A stretch of 64,000 nucleotides of DNA from Micropruina sonneratiae (lineage in GTDB: Bacteria; Actinomycetota; Actinomycetes; Propionibacteriales; Propionibacteriaceae), in contig NZ_JAPDHX010000001.1 of assembly GCF_025972045.1 (NCBI RefSeq), positions 959,379-1,023,378 on the forward strand, read 5' to 3'. Below are positions 7,943 through 17,562 of this stretch, piece by piece. The position numbers and the translations under genes are program-made. Within the stretch, counting starts at the first letter, position 1. Each line of letters starts with the position of its first letter. The notes under the pieces were generated by a model. That model saw only the letters and a list, made by a program, of their open reading frames with translations, had not been told where the DNA came from and made no database searches.

Positions 7943-8845
7943 GTGCCCGAGCTGCCCGAAGTCGAGACCGTCCGCGCCGGTCTGGCCGCCATCGTGACCG
8001 GACGCCGGATCGAGCAGGTCACCGTGCTGCACGCCAGGCCGGTGCGCCGGCACGTCGGTGGGCCGGGCGACTTCGCCGCCGCCCTGGCCGGGCGCACCTT
8101 CGACGATCCGCGCCGGCGCGGTAAGTACCTGTGGCTGCCCTTCACCGACGGCGACGCCCTGCTCGCCCACCTCGGCATGAGCGGCCAGTTCCGGCTGGAC
8201 GCCGCCGACGCCCCGTTGCTGCCCAACACTCGCGTGCTGTTCGACCTGGCGCCGCCACCGGTTGGCCCTCTCGACACCACGGTGGCGCCGTCACTCAACC
8301 AGCTCCGCTTCGTCGACCAACGGATGTTCGGCGGGCTGTCGCTCAGTCCGGGGGGCGCCGACCTGCCCGCCGAACTGGCCCACATCGGCCGCGACCTGTT
8401 CGACCCGGACTTCGACACCGCCTCGGTGGTGGCGAGGATCCGTCGCAAGCGCTCCGGCATCAAACGGGTGCTGCTCGACCAGACGGTTACCTCCGGCATC
8501 GGGAACATCTATGCCGACGAGGCGCTGTGGCGGGTGAAACTGCACTACGACACCGCCGCGGACTCGCTGCGCCCCGCCCGCATCCGTGAACTCCTGGACG
8601 CCGCCCGCACCGTCATGGCCGAGGCGCTGGCCCAGGGCGGCACCTCGTTCGACTCCCTCTACGTCAACGTCAACGGATCGTCGGGCTACTTCGGCCGGGC
8701 GCTCGCCGTCTACGGCCGGGAGGGCCTGCCCTGCCTGCGGTGCGGGCGTGCAATCGTGCGGGAGGCGTTCATGAACCGTTCGTCGTTCCGCTGCCCGTCG
8801 TGCCAGCGGCGTCCGCGCGCCGCGACCTATAGGGTGCCTGGGTGA
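7943..8845 (+). CDS. mutM: Formamidopyrimidine-DNA glycosylase (Fpg/MutM)
   Basis: A 300-residue base-excision repair enzyme that removes 8-oxoguanine and nicks the abasic site. It begins PELPEVET, with the catalytic Pro2 (Schiff base) and Glu3 after Met removal. The helix-two-turn-helix region contains TSGIGNIYADEALW. A C-terminal zinc finger has cysteines at 264, 267, 284 and 287. The start is GTG at 7943 with CAGAAT 6 nt upstream, probably leaderless. The stop overlaps the GtrA gene start by 4 bp. In actinobacteria fpg usually lies close to rnc and smc, as here. Confidence 0.95.
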   Translation: MPELPEVETVRAGLAAIVTGRRIEQVTVLHARPVRRHVGGPGDFAAALAGRTFDDPRRRGKYLWLPFTDGDALLAHLGMSGQFRLDAADAPLLPNTRVLFDLAPPPVGPLDTTVAPSLNQLRFVDQRMFGGLSLSPGGADLPAELAHIGRDLFDPDFDTASVVARIRRKRSGIKRVLLDQTVTSGIGNIYADEALWRVKLHYDTAADSLRPARIRELLDAARTVMAEALAQGGTSFDSLYVNVNGSSGYFGRALAVYGREGLPCLRCGRAIVREAFMNRSSFRCPSCQRRPRAATYRVPG

Positions 8846-9402
8846 CCACCGCCGGCCCCTTCTACCGCCGCTACGCCCACGTCGGCCGGCAGTTCCTCAA
8901 GTTCGGCCTGGTGGGTGGCGCCGGTGTCGTGGTCAACATGGTGGTCGCCATCATCATGAACAAGGCCAACGGCGGCACCGTCAACGCCCAGAACATCCTG
9001 TTCAGCATTCCCGGCACCCCCTACAACGTCCGGTTCACGGTGTTGGTGTGGGTCGTCGGCTTCCTGGTCGCCAACCTGTTCAACTTCGAGTTGAACCGGC
9101 GCTGGACGTTCAAGGCGGGAAACGCGGCACCGTGGTTGAAGGAGTTCCTGCCCTTCCTCGCCGTCGGCAGCGCCGCGGCCCTGGTCGGAATCTTCATCAA
9201 GGTCGGCTTCACCAATCCCACCTCGCCGATCTACCTGCCGTACCCGTGGTTCCACGAGGACACCGGCCTGCAGTCACGCGAGTACTGGGCGCAGTTGCTC
9301 ACCATCGTCATCACCACGCCGATCAACTTCCTGGTCAACAAGCTGTGGACGTTCCGTTTCGTCCGTAACCGTCACGCGGACTCTGTCGACACCATCGGGT
9401 AG
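8842..9402 (+). CDS. GtrA family membrane protein
   Basis: The 186-residue product has four predicted membrane helices: KFGLVGGAGVVVNMVVAII, a segment around 60-80 (VLVWVVGFLVANLFNFELNR), one near 105-120 and one at 150-170 ending in NFLVNKLWTFRF. The paired NFELNRRWTF and NFLVNKLWTF motifs are typical of GtrA-like proteins, thought to flip polyprenyl-linked sugars or assist cell-wall glycan synthesis. Here the long loop between helices 3 and 4 is larger than usual. It overlaps mutM by 4 bp and precedes smc by 3 bp. Confidence 0.85.
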   Translation: MTTAGPFYRRYAHVGRQFLKFGLVGGAGVVVNMVVAIIMNKANGGTVNAQNILFSIPGTPYNVRFTVLVWVVGFLVANLFNFELNRRWTFKAGNAAPWLKEFLPFLAVGSAAALVGIFIKVGFTNPTSPIYLPYPWFHEDTGLQSREYWAQLLTIVITTPINFLVNKLWTFRFVRNRHADSVDTIG

Positions 9403-9405
9403 CCC

Positions 9406-12400
9406 ATGCATCTGAAGTCCCTCACCCTGCGCGGTTTCAAGTCGTTCGCCTCCACCACCAGCCTCGCCTTCGAGCCCGGCATCACCTGCGTCGTCGGCCC
9501 CAACGGCTCCGGCAAGTCGAACGTGGTGGACGCCCTGAGCTGGGTGATGGGCGAGCAGGGGGCCAAGTCGCTGCGCGGCGGGAAGATGGAGGACGTCATC
9601 TTCGCCGGCACGTCCGGACGCGCACCGCTGGGCCGGGCCGAAGTGACCCTGACCATCGACAACACCGACGGCGCCCTGCCGATCGACTACACCGAGGTCA
9701 CGATCAGCCGCACCATGTTCCGCTCCGGCGGCTCGGAGTACGCGATCAACGGCCACACCGCCCGCTTGCTCGACGTGCAGGATCTGCTGTCCGATTCCGG
9801 CATCGGACGCGAGATGCACGTCATCGTCGGACAGGGCCAGCTCGACTCGATCCTGCAGGCCACCCCCGAGATCCGCCGCGGCTTCATCGAGGAGGCGGCC
9901 GGCGTCCTGAAGCACCGCAAGCGCAAGGAGAAGGCGCTGCGCAAGCTGGAGGCGACCGCCACCAACCTCAACCGGCTGGGCGACCTGCTGGCCGAGATCC
10001 GTCGCCAGCTCAAGCCGCTCGGACGCCAGGCCGAGGTGGCCCGCAAGGCGGCGGTCATTCAGGCCGAGGTCCGCGACTCGCGGGCCAGGCTGATCGCCGA
10101 CGACTACCTGCAGGCCAGCCTCGCCCTGGAATCCGACCTCGCGGCCGAGGCCGAGGTGAAATCGCGCCGGCGCTCGCTCGAGGCCGACCTGGACGCCGCC
10201 CGCGCCGCCGAGGCTCGGGCCGAGGCCGCCAGCCGCGAATCGCTACCGCGGCTGAACGCCGCCCAGGAGACCTGGTACGGCCTGGCGGCATTGCGGGAGC
10301 GGCTGGCGTCGACGGTGACGATCGCCGGCGAGCGGGTCCGCAACGCCGAGGCCGCCGGCGACGGCGACCGCCCCGGCCGCGATCCGGAGCTGATCGAACG
10401 CGAGGCCGCCGAGATGCGCGCCGCCGAGGAGAAGCTCAACGTCGAGGTCGGCCGGGCGGCCGAGGCGCTGGCCGAGGCGACCGCGGCCATGCAGTCCGCC
10501 GAGGCCGCCCACGACCGGGCCGAGAAGACGTTCGCCGCGCAGCAACGCGCGATCGCCGACCGCCGCGAGGGTCTGGCCCGGCTCACCGGCGAGGTGAACA
10601 CGCTGCGCAGCCGCACCGAGGCGGCCGGCGCCGAGATCGAGCGACTCGTCGCCGCCCGCGACGACGCCCTGGGCCGCTCCGCGGAGGCCACCCACCGGTT
10701 CGCCAGCCTGGAGACCCGCCTGGCCGGGGTCAGCGAGGGCGAGTCCGGCCTGGACGACGCGTACGAGGCCGCCGCCCAACAGGTCGAGCAGCTCGAGGAG
10801 GCGATCGCGCAGGTGCGGGCAGTCGAGGCTGCGGCGCAGACCGAACGGGCCTCATTGGCGGCCCGACTGGACGCCCTGTCGCTGGGTCTCGAACGCAAGG
10901 ACGCCTCCGCGGCGCTGCTCGCCGCGGGCGAGGCCGTCGGTGGACTGCTGGGGTCGGTGGCGACCCTGATCGGCGTCCGGCCCGGCTACGAAACCGCGAT
11001 CTCGGCCGCGCTGGGCTCGGCCGCCGACGCGGTCGCGGTCACCGGCCTGGACGCGGCGATGACCGCCTTCGGGCACCTCAAGGCCGAGGACCTGGGCCGG
11101 GCCGGACTGCTGCTGGGTGGTTCGGCCGAACCGAACGAGTCGCCCTGGCCGCCCTTGCCCGACTCGGCGAACTGGGCCGTCGACGTGGTCGACTGCGACG
11201 AGGGCGTCCGGCCGGCGATGGTGCGGCTGCTGCGCAAGGTCGCCGTCGTGGACGACCTGCCCGGGGCGCGGAGCCTGGTCGCCCAACTGCCCGACGTGAC
11301 GGCGGTGACCCGCGAGGGAGACGTGCTGAGTCAGTGGTTCGCGTCGGGTGGTTCGGGCGCCAAGCCGTCGCTGATCGAGGTACAGGCCGCGGTCGACGAG
11401 ACGAAGGCGCGGCTGGGCACGGCCCAGGCCGACCTCGAGCGGGCCAGGTTCGCGCTCGCCCAGCGCGAGGGCGAACTGGTCGAGGTCCGCGAACAGGCGG
11501 ACGCCGCCCTGGCCAGGCTGCACGAGTCGGACGCCCAGCACGCCGCGCTCGCCGAGGAACTGGCCGCACTCAGCCAGACCGCCCGCGCGGCGCAGGCCGA
11601 GGCGCAGCGGTTGGAGGCGTCCACCGAAGCTGCGCAGGCGACGCGTGAACAGAACCGGGTCGCGCTGGCCGAGTTGGAGGCCCGGCTGGAGCTGGCGTCG
11701 GTGCAGACCGAGGTCACCGAGGCCGACCCGGCCGAGCGCGATCGTCTCGGCGACCTGGCCCGGCTGGCCCGCGGAGCCGAGATGGAGGCGCGGCTGGCGC
11801 TGCGCACCACCGAGGAGCGGGCCCGCGCGGTTGCCGGACGGGCGGAGTCGCTGACCAGGGCCGCGGCCGCCGAGCGGCAGGCGCGGCAGCGGGCGGCGGC
11901 CCGTCGCGAGCAGCTGCGCCGCGAGGCCGCCGACGCCCGCGCGGTTGGGGCAGCGGCGACGTGGCTGTTGGGCCGCGTCGAGGCGTCCCAGGAACTGGCG
12001 CAGGCGGAACGATCCGCCGCCGAAGCGGCCAGGCTGGCCGCCGAGGGCGCCCTGACCGACGCCCGGCGCCTGGGAAGGGAGCTGGCCAAGCAGTTCGAGG
12101 AGCTGGTCGATCACGCCCACCGCGACGAGCTGGCCCGCGCCGAGCAGCGGTTGCGGCTGGAGGCGCTGGCCGAGCGGGCGATGGTCGAACTGGGACTCGA
12201 CGTCGAGGTACTGGTGGCCGAGTACGGACCGGACCAGCTCATCCCGGTGCTCACCGCCGAGGACGGTTCGGCGCTCGGCCCCGACGACGAACAGCCGGCA
12301 CCGGTGCCGTTCGTGCGCGCCGAGCAGGAGAAGCGGCTGCGGGCCGCCGAGCGCAACCTCGGCGTCCTGGGCAAGGTGAACCCCCTCGCGCTGGAGGAGT

Positions 12401-12963
12401 TCGACGCGATGCAGGAGCGGCACGCCTTCCTCGCCGAGCAACTCGACGACCTGCGCAAGACCCGTGACGACCTGGCCGGCATCATCGACGACGTGGACGC
12501 CCGGGTGCAGGAGGTGTTCGCGGCCGCCTACGCCGACGTCGAGCAGGCGTTCGAGCAGTCCTTCTCGCGGCTGTTCCCCGGCGGTGAGGGTCGCCTGGTG
12601 CTGACCGAACCGGGGCAGTGGCTGACCACGGGGGTCGACGTCGAGGCACGCCCGGCGGGCAAGAAGGTGAAGCGGCTGTCGCTGCTGTCGGGCGGCGAGC
12701 GGTCGCTGGTCGCCGTGGCCTTCCTGGTGGCGCTCTTCAAGGCGAGGCCGAGCCCGTTCTACATCCTCGACGAGGTGGAAGCGGCGCTCGACGACACCAA
12801 CCTGGGCCGGCTGCTGGAGATCTACGAGGAGCTGCGGGAGAACTCGCAGCTGCTGGTGATCACCCACCAGAAGCGCACCATGGAGATCGCCGACGCCCTC
12901 TACGGGGTGACCATGCGCGCCGACGGGGTGTCGGCGGTCATCTCCCAGCGGCTCCGGGACTGA
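9406..12963 (+). CDS. smc: Chromosome segregation protein SMC
   Basis: A 1185-residue SMC ATPase that compacts and segregates the chromosome, together with ScpA and ScpB (not in this window). The Walker A motif GPNGSGKSN is at residues 31-39. Long Ala/Glu/Arg-rich coiled coils at about 160-500 and 660-1000 flank a hinge around 505-650. The ABC signature LSGGE is at 1094-1098 and the Walker B/D-loop ILDEVEAALDD at 1120-1130. Length is normal. ATG lies 3 bp after the GtrA gene. The strong GC bias creates long spurious ORFs on the opposite strand. Confidence 0.97.
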   Translation: MHLKSLTLRGFKSFASTTSLAFEPGITCVVGPNGSGKSNVVDALSWVMGEQGAKSLRGGKMEDVIFAGTSGRAPLGRAEVTLTIDNTDGALPIDYTEVTISRTMFRSGGSEYAINGHTARLLDVQDLLSDSGIGREMHVIVGQGQLDSILQATPEIRRGFIEEAAGVLKHRKRKEKALRKLEATATNLNRLGDLLAEIRRQLKPLGRQAEVARKAAVIQAEVRDSRARLIADDYLQASLALESDLAAEAEVKSRRRSLEADLDAARAAEARAEAASRESLPRLNAAQETWYGLAALRERLASTVTIAGERVRNAEAAGDGDRPGRDPELIEREAAEMRAAEEKLNVEVGRAAEALAEATAAMQSAEAAHDRAEKTFAAQQRAIADRREGLARLTGEVNTLRSRTEAAGAEIERLVAARDDALGRSAEATHRFASLETRLAGVSEGESGLDDAYEAAAQQVEQLEEAIAQVRAVEAAAQTERASLAARLDALSLGLERKDASAALLAAGEAVGGLLGSVATLIGVRPGYETAISAALGSAADAVAVTGLDAAMTAFGHLKAEDLGRAGLLLGGSAEPNESPWPPLPDSANWAVDVVDCDEGVRPAMVRLLRKVAVVDDLPGARSLVAQLPDVTAVTREGDVLSQWFASGGSGAKPSLIEVQAAVDETKARLGTAQADLERARFALAQREGELVEVREQADAALARLHESDAQHAALAEELAALSQTARAAQAEAQRLEASTEAAQATREQNRVALAELEARLELASVQTEVTEADPAERDRLGDLARLARGAEMEARLALRTTEERARAVAGRAESLTRAAAAERQARQRAAARREQLRREAADARAVGAAATWLLGRVEASQELAQAERSAAEAARLAAEGALTDARRLGRELAKQFEELVDHAHRDELARAEQRLRLEALAERAMVELGLDVEVLVAEYGPDQLIPVLTAEDGSALGPDDEQPAPVPFVRAEQEKRLRAAERNLGVLGKVNPLALEEFDAMQERHAFLAEQLDDLRKTRDDLAGIIDDVDARVQEVFAAAYADVEQAFEQSFSRLFPGGEGRLVLTEPGQWLTTGVDVEARPAGKKVKRLSLLSGGERSLVAVAFLVALFKARPSPFYILDEVEAALDDTNLGRLLEIYEELRENSQLLVITHQKRTMEIADALYGVTMRADGVSAVISQRLRD

Positions 12964-12968
12964 CCCCC

Positions 12969-12992
12969 GTCATCCCGGCGAACGCCGGGACC
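12969..12992. repeat. REP-like palindrome after smc
   Basis: GTCATCCCGGCG followed by AACGCCGGGACC forms a stem with a short AA loop. The same class recurs at 39.68, 49.24-49.30 and 59.64 kb, always between genes. After smc it could slow or end transcription. Confidence 0.65.
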
Positions 12993-13090
12993 TCGTGCCG
13001 GCGCGGGCGGACGCGGTGGCTCACCCTGCGTCGTGGCGTCCGGCGCCCCGAAGCGGGTGAGGCATACTGGAGTGGCTCTAGGAGGTACCC

Positions 13091-13330
13091 GTGGCAGTCG
13101 CCCTACTCGTGATGGTGGTCATTCTCGCCATCGCCATCGGCATCGTCGCGATCGTGGCGATGGGCATGCAGGGCGCCGGCCGTGACAGGGTGCCCGAGTT
13201 GGCCAATGTGATGGCCGAGACCGCGCGGCATCTCAACGGCGACGCCGAGCCGCCGCAGGGCCTTGTGGAGTTCTTCGAGGAGCTGCCCGACCCGCGTCGC
13301 AGCGCGTCCTCGGCCAAGTCCGCGGAGTAA
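13091..13330 (+). CDS. Small single-span membrane protein of unknown function
   Basis: A 79-residue protein whose first 28 residues form one hydrophobic helix (VALLVMVVILAIAIGIVAIV), followed by a hydrophilic tail with PELANVMAETARHLNG. GTG at 13091 has a strong AGGAGG Shine-Dalgarno sequence. The conserved gene neighbourhood smc - small protein - ftsY suggests a cell-envelope or division-related role, but nothing in the sequence identifies it. A CATACT box at 13062-13067 may be its -10. Confidence 0.75.
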   Translation: MAVALLVMVVILAIAIGIVAIVAMGMQGAGRDRVPELANVMAETARHLNGDAEPPQGLVEFFEELPDPRRSASSAKSAE

Positions 13331-13425
13331 CGCCGAGCGAGGCCGGTGGCCGCCGAGCGGCTCGGCCACGGATCACCGGAGCGGCCCGCGAAAACGCCCG
13401 GTCGGATCGCCCCTAGCATGAGGGC

Positions 13426-14559
13426 GTGGATCTGCTTCAGCTTCTGATCATCGGTGTACTGGGCTTCGCGATCGTCGTCGCGGGCACCATCTTCCTGGCC
13501 AGGCGGCGCATGCTGCCCCCCTCGGAGCCGCGCCGGCAGTTGCCCGAGGAGCCGGCGCCGTCGGAGCCGGCCGGCGAACCGGCGGCCGACCAGCCCGCGG
13601 CGTCCGCACCGGCGACGCCCACGCTGGAGCGTCCCGAGGCACCGACCACCCGGATGGCTCGGCTGCGTCGTCGGCTGGCCGGCAGCAACAACCCGCTGGC
13701 GCGTGGGCTGTTGTCGATCCTTTCGTCGGACCGGCTGGACGCCGAGGTCTGGGACGACTTCGAGGCCACCCTGATCACCTCCGACCTGGGCGTCGGTCCC
13801 ACCCAGGAGCTCGTGGACGCGCTGCGCAGCGAACTGGCGATCGAAGGGGTGGGGGACGCGGGCCGCGCCCGTGACGTGCTGCGCCGGGAACTGCTGCAGC
13901 TGGTCAACCCCGACTTCGACCGCACCCTTGCCGTCGACGGCGCCGACGGCAAGCCGGGGGTCGTGCTGGTGGTGGGTGTGAACGGCACCGGCAAGACCAC
14001 CACCATCGGCAAGCTGGCCCGGGTTCTGGTCGCCGAGGGAAAGTCCGTCGTGCTGGGTGCCGCCGACACGTTCCGTGCCGCCGCGGCCGACCAGCTGCAG
14101 ACGTGGGGCGACCGGGTCGGCGTGCCCACCGTCCGCGGCCCCGAGGGCGGAGACCCAGCCGCCGTGGCGTACCAGGCCGTGCAACGCGGCCTCGACGAGG
14201 GCGCCGACGTCGTGGTCGTCGACACCGCCGGACGCCTGCACACCAAGACCGGGCTGATGGACGAGCTCGGCAAGATCAAGCGGGTCATCGAGAAGCTGGC
14301 CCCGGTCACCGAGGTGCTGCTGCTGATCGACGCCACCACCGGCCAGAACGGGCTGATCCAGGCCCGCGTGTTCGCCGAGGTGGTGCAGATCACCGGCATC
14401 GTGCTGTCCAAGCTGGACGGCTCGGCCAAGGGCGGCATCGTCGTCCAGGTGCAGCGCGAGCTCGGCGTCCCGGTGAAACTGATCGGCCTCGGTGAGGGTG
14501 TCGACGACCTGGTGCCGTTCGACGCCGCCGAGTTCGTGGACGCGCTGCTCACCGACTGA
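13426..14559 (+). CDS. ftsY: Signal recognition particle receptor FtsY
   Basis: A 377-residue SRP GTPase that docks SRP-ribosome complexes at the membrane. It has an N-terminal membrane helix (residues 4-26), a Pro/Ala/Glu-rich acidic linker (30-75), an N domain and a G domain with GVNGTGKTTT (184-193), ADTFRAAAADQ (213-223) and DTAGR (266-270). Membrane-anchored FtsY is usual in actinobacteria. The start is GTG at 13426, with TAGCAT 6 nt upstream and no Shine-Dalgarno sequence, so it is probably leaderless. Its partner Ffh is 1.4 kb downstream. Confidence 0.96.
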   Translation: MDLLQLLIIGVLGFAIVVAGTIFLARRRMLPPSEPRRQLPEEPAPSEPAGEPAADQPAASAPATPTLERPEAPTTRMARLRRRLAGSNNPLARGLLSILSSDRLDAEVWDDFEATLITSDLGVGPTQELVDALRSELAIEGVGDAGRARDVLRRELLQLVNPDFDRTLAVDGADGKPGVVLVVGVNGTGKTTTIGKLARVLVAEGKSVVLGAADTFRAAAADQLQTWGDRVGVPTVRGPEGGDPAAVAYQAVQRGLDEGADVVVVDTAGRLHTKTGLMDELGKIKRVIEKLAPVTEVLLLIDATTGQNGLIQARVFAEVVQITGIVLSKLDGSAKGGIVVQVQRELGVPVKLIGLGEGVDDLVPFDAAEFVDALLTD

Positions 14560-14576
14560 GCCCGCTCCATCCCCGT

Positions 14577-14598
14577 CCGTCGGCGCTCGGGCCGACGG
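14577..14598 (+). terminator. Hairpin downstream of ftsY
   Basis: CCGTCGGC, a 6-nt loop and GCCGACGG form a perfect 8-bp stem 17 nt after the ftsY stop. Only TT follows, so this is a GC-rich terminator without a full U tract. Confidence 0.55.
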
Positions 14599-14702
14599 TT
14601 CGCTGCGGTCGACCTGGTGTACCGGCGTGGTCTGGGCCGCCGGGGTGTGCCGAAGCGCCGCGCCGCGCGCCACGATCGGCACCAAGCGACGAAGGACGCC
14701 CC

Positions 14703-15251
14703 ATGAGACTGGTCATCACCCAGAACATGACCGCCGACGGTGCGGTCGAGATGCTCGACGGCTGGTTCGACCCGAGCGTCTCCGACGAGGAGCTGGCTGC
14801 GGAGCAGCGCAGGCAGGACGAGACCTGCGATGCCGTCCTGCTGGGCAGGCAGACGTTCGAGGATTTCCGGGGCTACTGGCCCGATCAGGTGGGCAGCGAC
14901 ACCACCGGCGTCGCGGAGCAGCTGAACCGGGTGGCGAAGTTCGTGGTCTCCAGCACCCTGGCCGATCCGCAGTGGCGCAACAGCACCGTGCTCGCCGGCG
15001 ACCCCGTCGAGGAGGTCGGCCGGGTGAAACAGTTGTCCGGCAACGACGTGGTGCTCACGGGCAGCATCTCCCTGGCGCACCTGGTGATCGCCCAGGGGCT
15101 GGTCGACGAGTTCCGGATGTTCGTGTACCCGGCCGTGCAGGGTCGTGGCCGGCGCTTCTTCCCGGAGGGCTATGCGGCGTCGCTGGAACTGATTGACTGC
15201 CGCCGGTTCAGCTGCGGGGTGACCTACGTGGCGTATCGGCCCGTCGGCTGA
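14703..15251 (+). CDS. Dihydrofolate reductase/RibD C-terminal family protein
   Basis: A 182-residue single-domain protein of the RibD C-terminal fold: RLVITQNMTADGAVE at the N-terminus, the LLGRQTFEDFRGYW motif near residue 43, VVLTGSISLAHLVIAQGLVDEFRMFVYP near 117, and a C-terminal strand. Stand-alone actinobacterial members are NAD(P)H-dependent reductases of unknown substrate, often annotated as dihydrofolate reductase. A GAAGGA Shine-Dalgarno sequence lies 6 nt before ATG. It is a single gene between ftsY and a minus-strand membrane protein. Confidence 0.85.
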   Translation: MRLVITQNMTADGAVEMLDGWFDPSVSDEELAAEQRRQDETCDAVLLGRQTFEDFRGYWPDQVGSDTTGVAEQLNRVAKFVVSSTLADPQWRNSTVLAGDPVEEVGRVKQLSGNDVVLTGSISLAHLVIAQGLVDEFRMFVYPAVQGRGRRFFPEGYAASLELIDCRRFSCGVTYVAYRPVG

Positions 15252-15260
15252 CCGGGCCGC

Positions 15261-15854
15261 TCACCTGCGTCGCAGCAGCAGCCACGCGATGAAGGCCGGG
15301 ACCAGGACCATCAGCAGTTGGCCGACGACGTAGCCGAACAGGTAGGCCGCGTCCGCGCGTGAGGGACCGTTTCCGTTGGCGGTGGCGGCGAGTGCCGCGA
15401 GGGCCATGATCCCTGCGATGGCGGCGAAGATGGTGCCCAGCACGATCTTCCAGACGGGCCGGCCCGGTGGCGTCCGGGGTGCGCCGTAGGGGGCGACCGG
15501 GCCGTACGGTGACGGGGGCTGCTGACCGTAGTGGACGCCGTCCCCGGTCGGCCCGGCGAGGCCGGCGGGTTCAGGCCGGCCGTACGGGTCGTGAACTGCG
15601 TTCGGGGTCTGGCCGTAGCCGTCCTGCCCGTAGGGCGCCTGGCCGGACGGTGCCTGGCCATAGACGTTCTGCCCGTACGGGCCCTGGCCGGACGGTGCCT
15701 GCCCATACGGTGCCTGCCCGTACGGTGCCTGGTAGGTGGCCGGCGGCTGGGCCCCGGCGTCCGGTTGGCCCGGGTCGCCCGGAGCGTCCCAGGCTCCCCG
15801 GCCGGAGCCGTCGTGCGGCGGCTGGCCCGGGGCCGGCGGGTACTGCTGCGACAT
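15261..15854 (-). CDS. Membrane protein with Gly/Tyr/Gln/Pro-rich repeat N-terminus
   Basis: A 197-residue protein whose first 125 residues are low-complexity, with repeated YGQAPYGQ / SGQGPYGQ units (spacing about 7-9 residues), Pro and Gly. Two membrane helices follow (KIVLGTIFAAIAGIMALAALA and FGYVVGQLLMVLVPAFIAWLLL), ending in LLRRR. ATG at 15854 has an ideal AGGAGG Shine-Dalgarno sequence. Actinobacteria encode many such P/G/Q-rich membrane proteins. The disordered part may vary in copy number. No function can be assigned. Confidence 0.8.
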   Translation of the reverse strand: MSQQYPPAPGQPPHDGSGRGAWDAPGDPGQPDAGAQPPATYQAPYGQAPYGQAPSGQGPYGQNVYGQAPSGQAPYGQDGYGQTPNAVHDPYGRPEPAGLAGPTGDGVHYGQQPPSPYGPVAPYGAPRTPPGRPVWKIVLGTIFAAIAGIMALAALAATANGNGPSRADAAYLFGYVVGQLLMVLVPAFIAWLLLRRR

Positions 15855-15953
15855 GTTTCCTCCTGCTCGGTCAGGCGCCAGTGTAGGCAGTCCGACGTCC
15901 CCGATCACGGCCGGTAGGATGTCCCGGGTACCCCGAGTGCGTGAGGAATTTCG

Positions 15954-17549
15954 TTGTTCGACACCCTGCAAGACCGCCTCTCCGAGGTCTTCAAGAACCT
16001 GCGTGGCAAGAGCAGGCTCTCCGAGGCCGACATCGACGCGACCGCACGTGAGATCCGGTTGGCGCTGCTCGAGGCCGACGTCAACCTCGGCGTGGTCAAG
16101 GAGTTCATCGCCAACCTGAAGGCGCGCGCCCTGGGCGCCGACATTCACAAGGCGCTCAACCCCAGCCAGCAGATCGTCAAGATCGTCAACGAGGAACTGA
16201 TCGAGATCCTCGGCGGCGAGGCGAGGACGCTGCGCTTCGCCAAGCGCCCCCCGACGGTGATCATGCTGGCCGGCCTGCAGGGTTCCGGCAAGACGACGCT
16301 GGCCGGCAAGCTCGGCCTGTGGCTCAAGGGCCAGGGCCACTCGCCGTTGCTGGTGGCCGCCGACCTGCAGCGTCCCAACGCGGTGAACCAGTTGCAGGTC
16401 GTGGGGGAGCGCGCCGGCGTCCACGTCTACGCGCCCGAGCCGGGCAACGGTGTCGGTGACCCGGTGCAGGTGGCCCGGACCTCGATCCTGCACGCCATGA
16501 GCAAGCTGTACGACGTGGTGATCGTCGACACCGCCGGCCGGCTGGGCATCGACTCCGAACTGATGCAGCAGGCCGCCGACATCCGCGGGGCGGTCAACCC
16601 CAACGAGGTGCTGTTCGTGGTCGACGCCATGATCGGCCAGGACGCCGTCAACACGGCCCAGGCGTTCGCCGACGGCGTCGGCTTCGACGGCGTGGTGCTG
16701 ACCAAGCTCGACGGCGACGCCCGCGGCGGTGCCGCGCTGTCCATCGCCAAGGTGATCGGCAAGCCGATCATGTTCGCCTCCAACGGCGAGGGCCTGAAGG
16801 ACTTCGACGCCTTCCACCCCGACCGGATGGCTTCCCGCATCCTCGGCATGGGCGATGTGCTGACCCTGATCGAGCAGGCCGAGAAGACCTTCGACGCCGA
16901 GCAGACCGCCAAGGCGGCCGAGAAGCTGCTCGGGGGTCGCGGCGAGTTCGGCCTGGACGACTTCCTGCAGCAGATGCAGGCGGTACGCCGGATGGGCCCG
17001 CTGTCCAAGATCCTCGGCATGATGCCCGGGATGGGCGGCATGAAGGACCAGATCAACAACATCGACGAACGCGAGATCGATCGGCTCGAGGCGATCATCA
17101 AGTCGATGACGCCGGCCGAACGGGCCAACCCCAAGATCCTGGACGGCTCCCGCCGCAGCCGCATCGCCAAGGGATCGGGCACCACCGTCACCGACGTGAA
17201 CTCCCTGGTCAACCGCTTCTTCGAGGCGCGCAAGATGATGCAGCAGCTGGGCGGGCAGATGGGTGGCGGCATGCCGGGCATGCCCGGCCTGCCCGGCCCG
17301 CGCCGGCAACCCGCCCGCCCCGCGAAGGCCAAGGGACGCGGCAAGGGCGTCTCGGGCAACCCGGCCAAGCGGGCCGCCGGCCCGGCCGCGGCGCCCGCCG
17401 CCCAGCAGCAGGAGTGGAACCCGGCGGACGCCTTCGGTGTCGGTGCGGGCAAGCAGTCCGATGCCGATCTGGCCAAGGCGCTCGGCGACTTCCAGCTTCC
17501 GCCCGACCTACAGAAGATGTTCGACCAGAAGAACCAGGGTCCGCGCTGA
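15954..17549 (+). CDS. ffh: Signal recognition particle protein Ffh (SRP54)
   Basis: The 531-residue GTPase binds signal sequences and 4.5S RNA and targets nascent membrane proteins to FtsY. The N domain covers 1-100, the G domain has GLQGSGKTT (107-115), and the Met-rich M domain includes GPLSKILGMMPGMGG near residue 345. A Pro/Ala/Lys/Gln-rich tail of about 90 residues follows the usual end. The start is TTG at 15954, supported by GAGGA 6 nt upstream. TAGGAT at 15915-15920 is a likely -10. A strong terminator made from a dispersed repeat follows. Confidence 0.96.
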   Translation: MFDTLQDRLSEVFKNLRGKSRLSEADIDATAREIRLALLEADVNLGVVKEFIANLKARALGADIHKALNPSQQIVKIVNEELIEILGGEARTLRFAKRPPTVIMLAGLQGSGKTTLAGKLGLWLKGQGHSPLLVAADLQRPNAVNQLQVVGERAGVHVYAPEPGNGVGDPVQVARTSILHAMSKLYDVVIVDTAGRLGIDSELMQQAADIRGAVNPNEVLFVVDAMIGQDAVNTAQAFADGVGFDGVVLTKLDGDARGGAALSIAKVIGKPIMFASNGEGLKDFDAFHPDRMASRILGMGDVLTLIEQAEKTFDAEQTAKAAEKLLGGRGEFGLDDFLQQMQAVRRMGPLSKILGMMPGMGGMKDQINNIDEREIDRLEAIIKSMTPAERANPKILDGSRRSRIAKGSGTTVTDVNSLVNRFFEARKMMQQLGGQMGGGMPGMPGLPGPRRQPARPAKAKGRGKGVSGNPAKRAAGPAAAPAAQQQEWNPADAFGVGAGKQSDADLAKALGDFQLPPDLQKMFDQKNQGPR

Positions 17550-17562
17550 GAAGGTGGACCGC

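Noticed and set aside
10852..12867. 671-codon open frame on the strand opposite smc
   Set aside because: It is a shadow of the GC-biased third positions of smc; it shows no domain pattern, and smc itself is complete and canonical.
15855..17309. Minus-strand upstream extension of the YGQ-repeat membrane protein
   Set aside because: It is antisense to ffh, and the ATG at 15854 has an ideal Shine-Dalgarno sequence.
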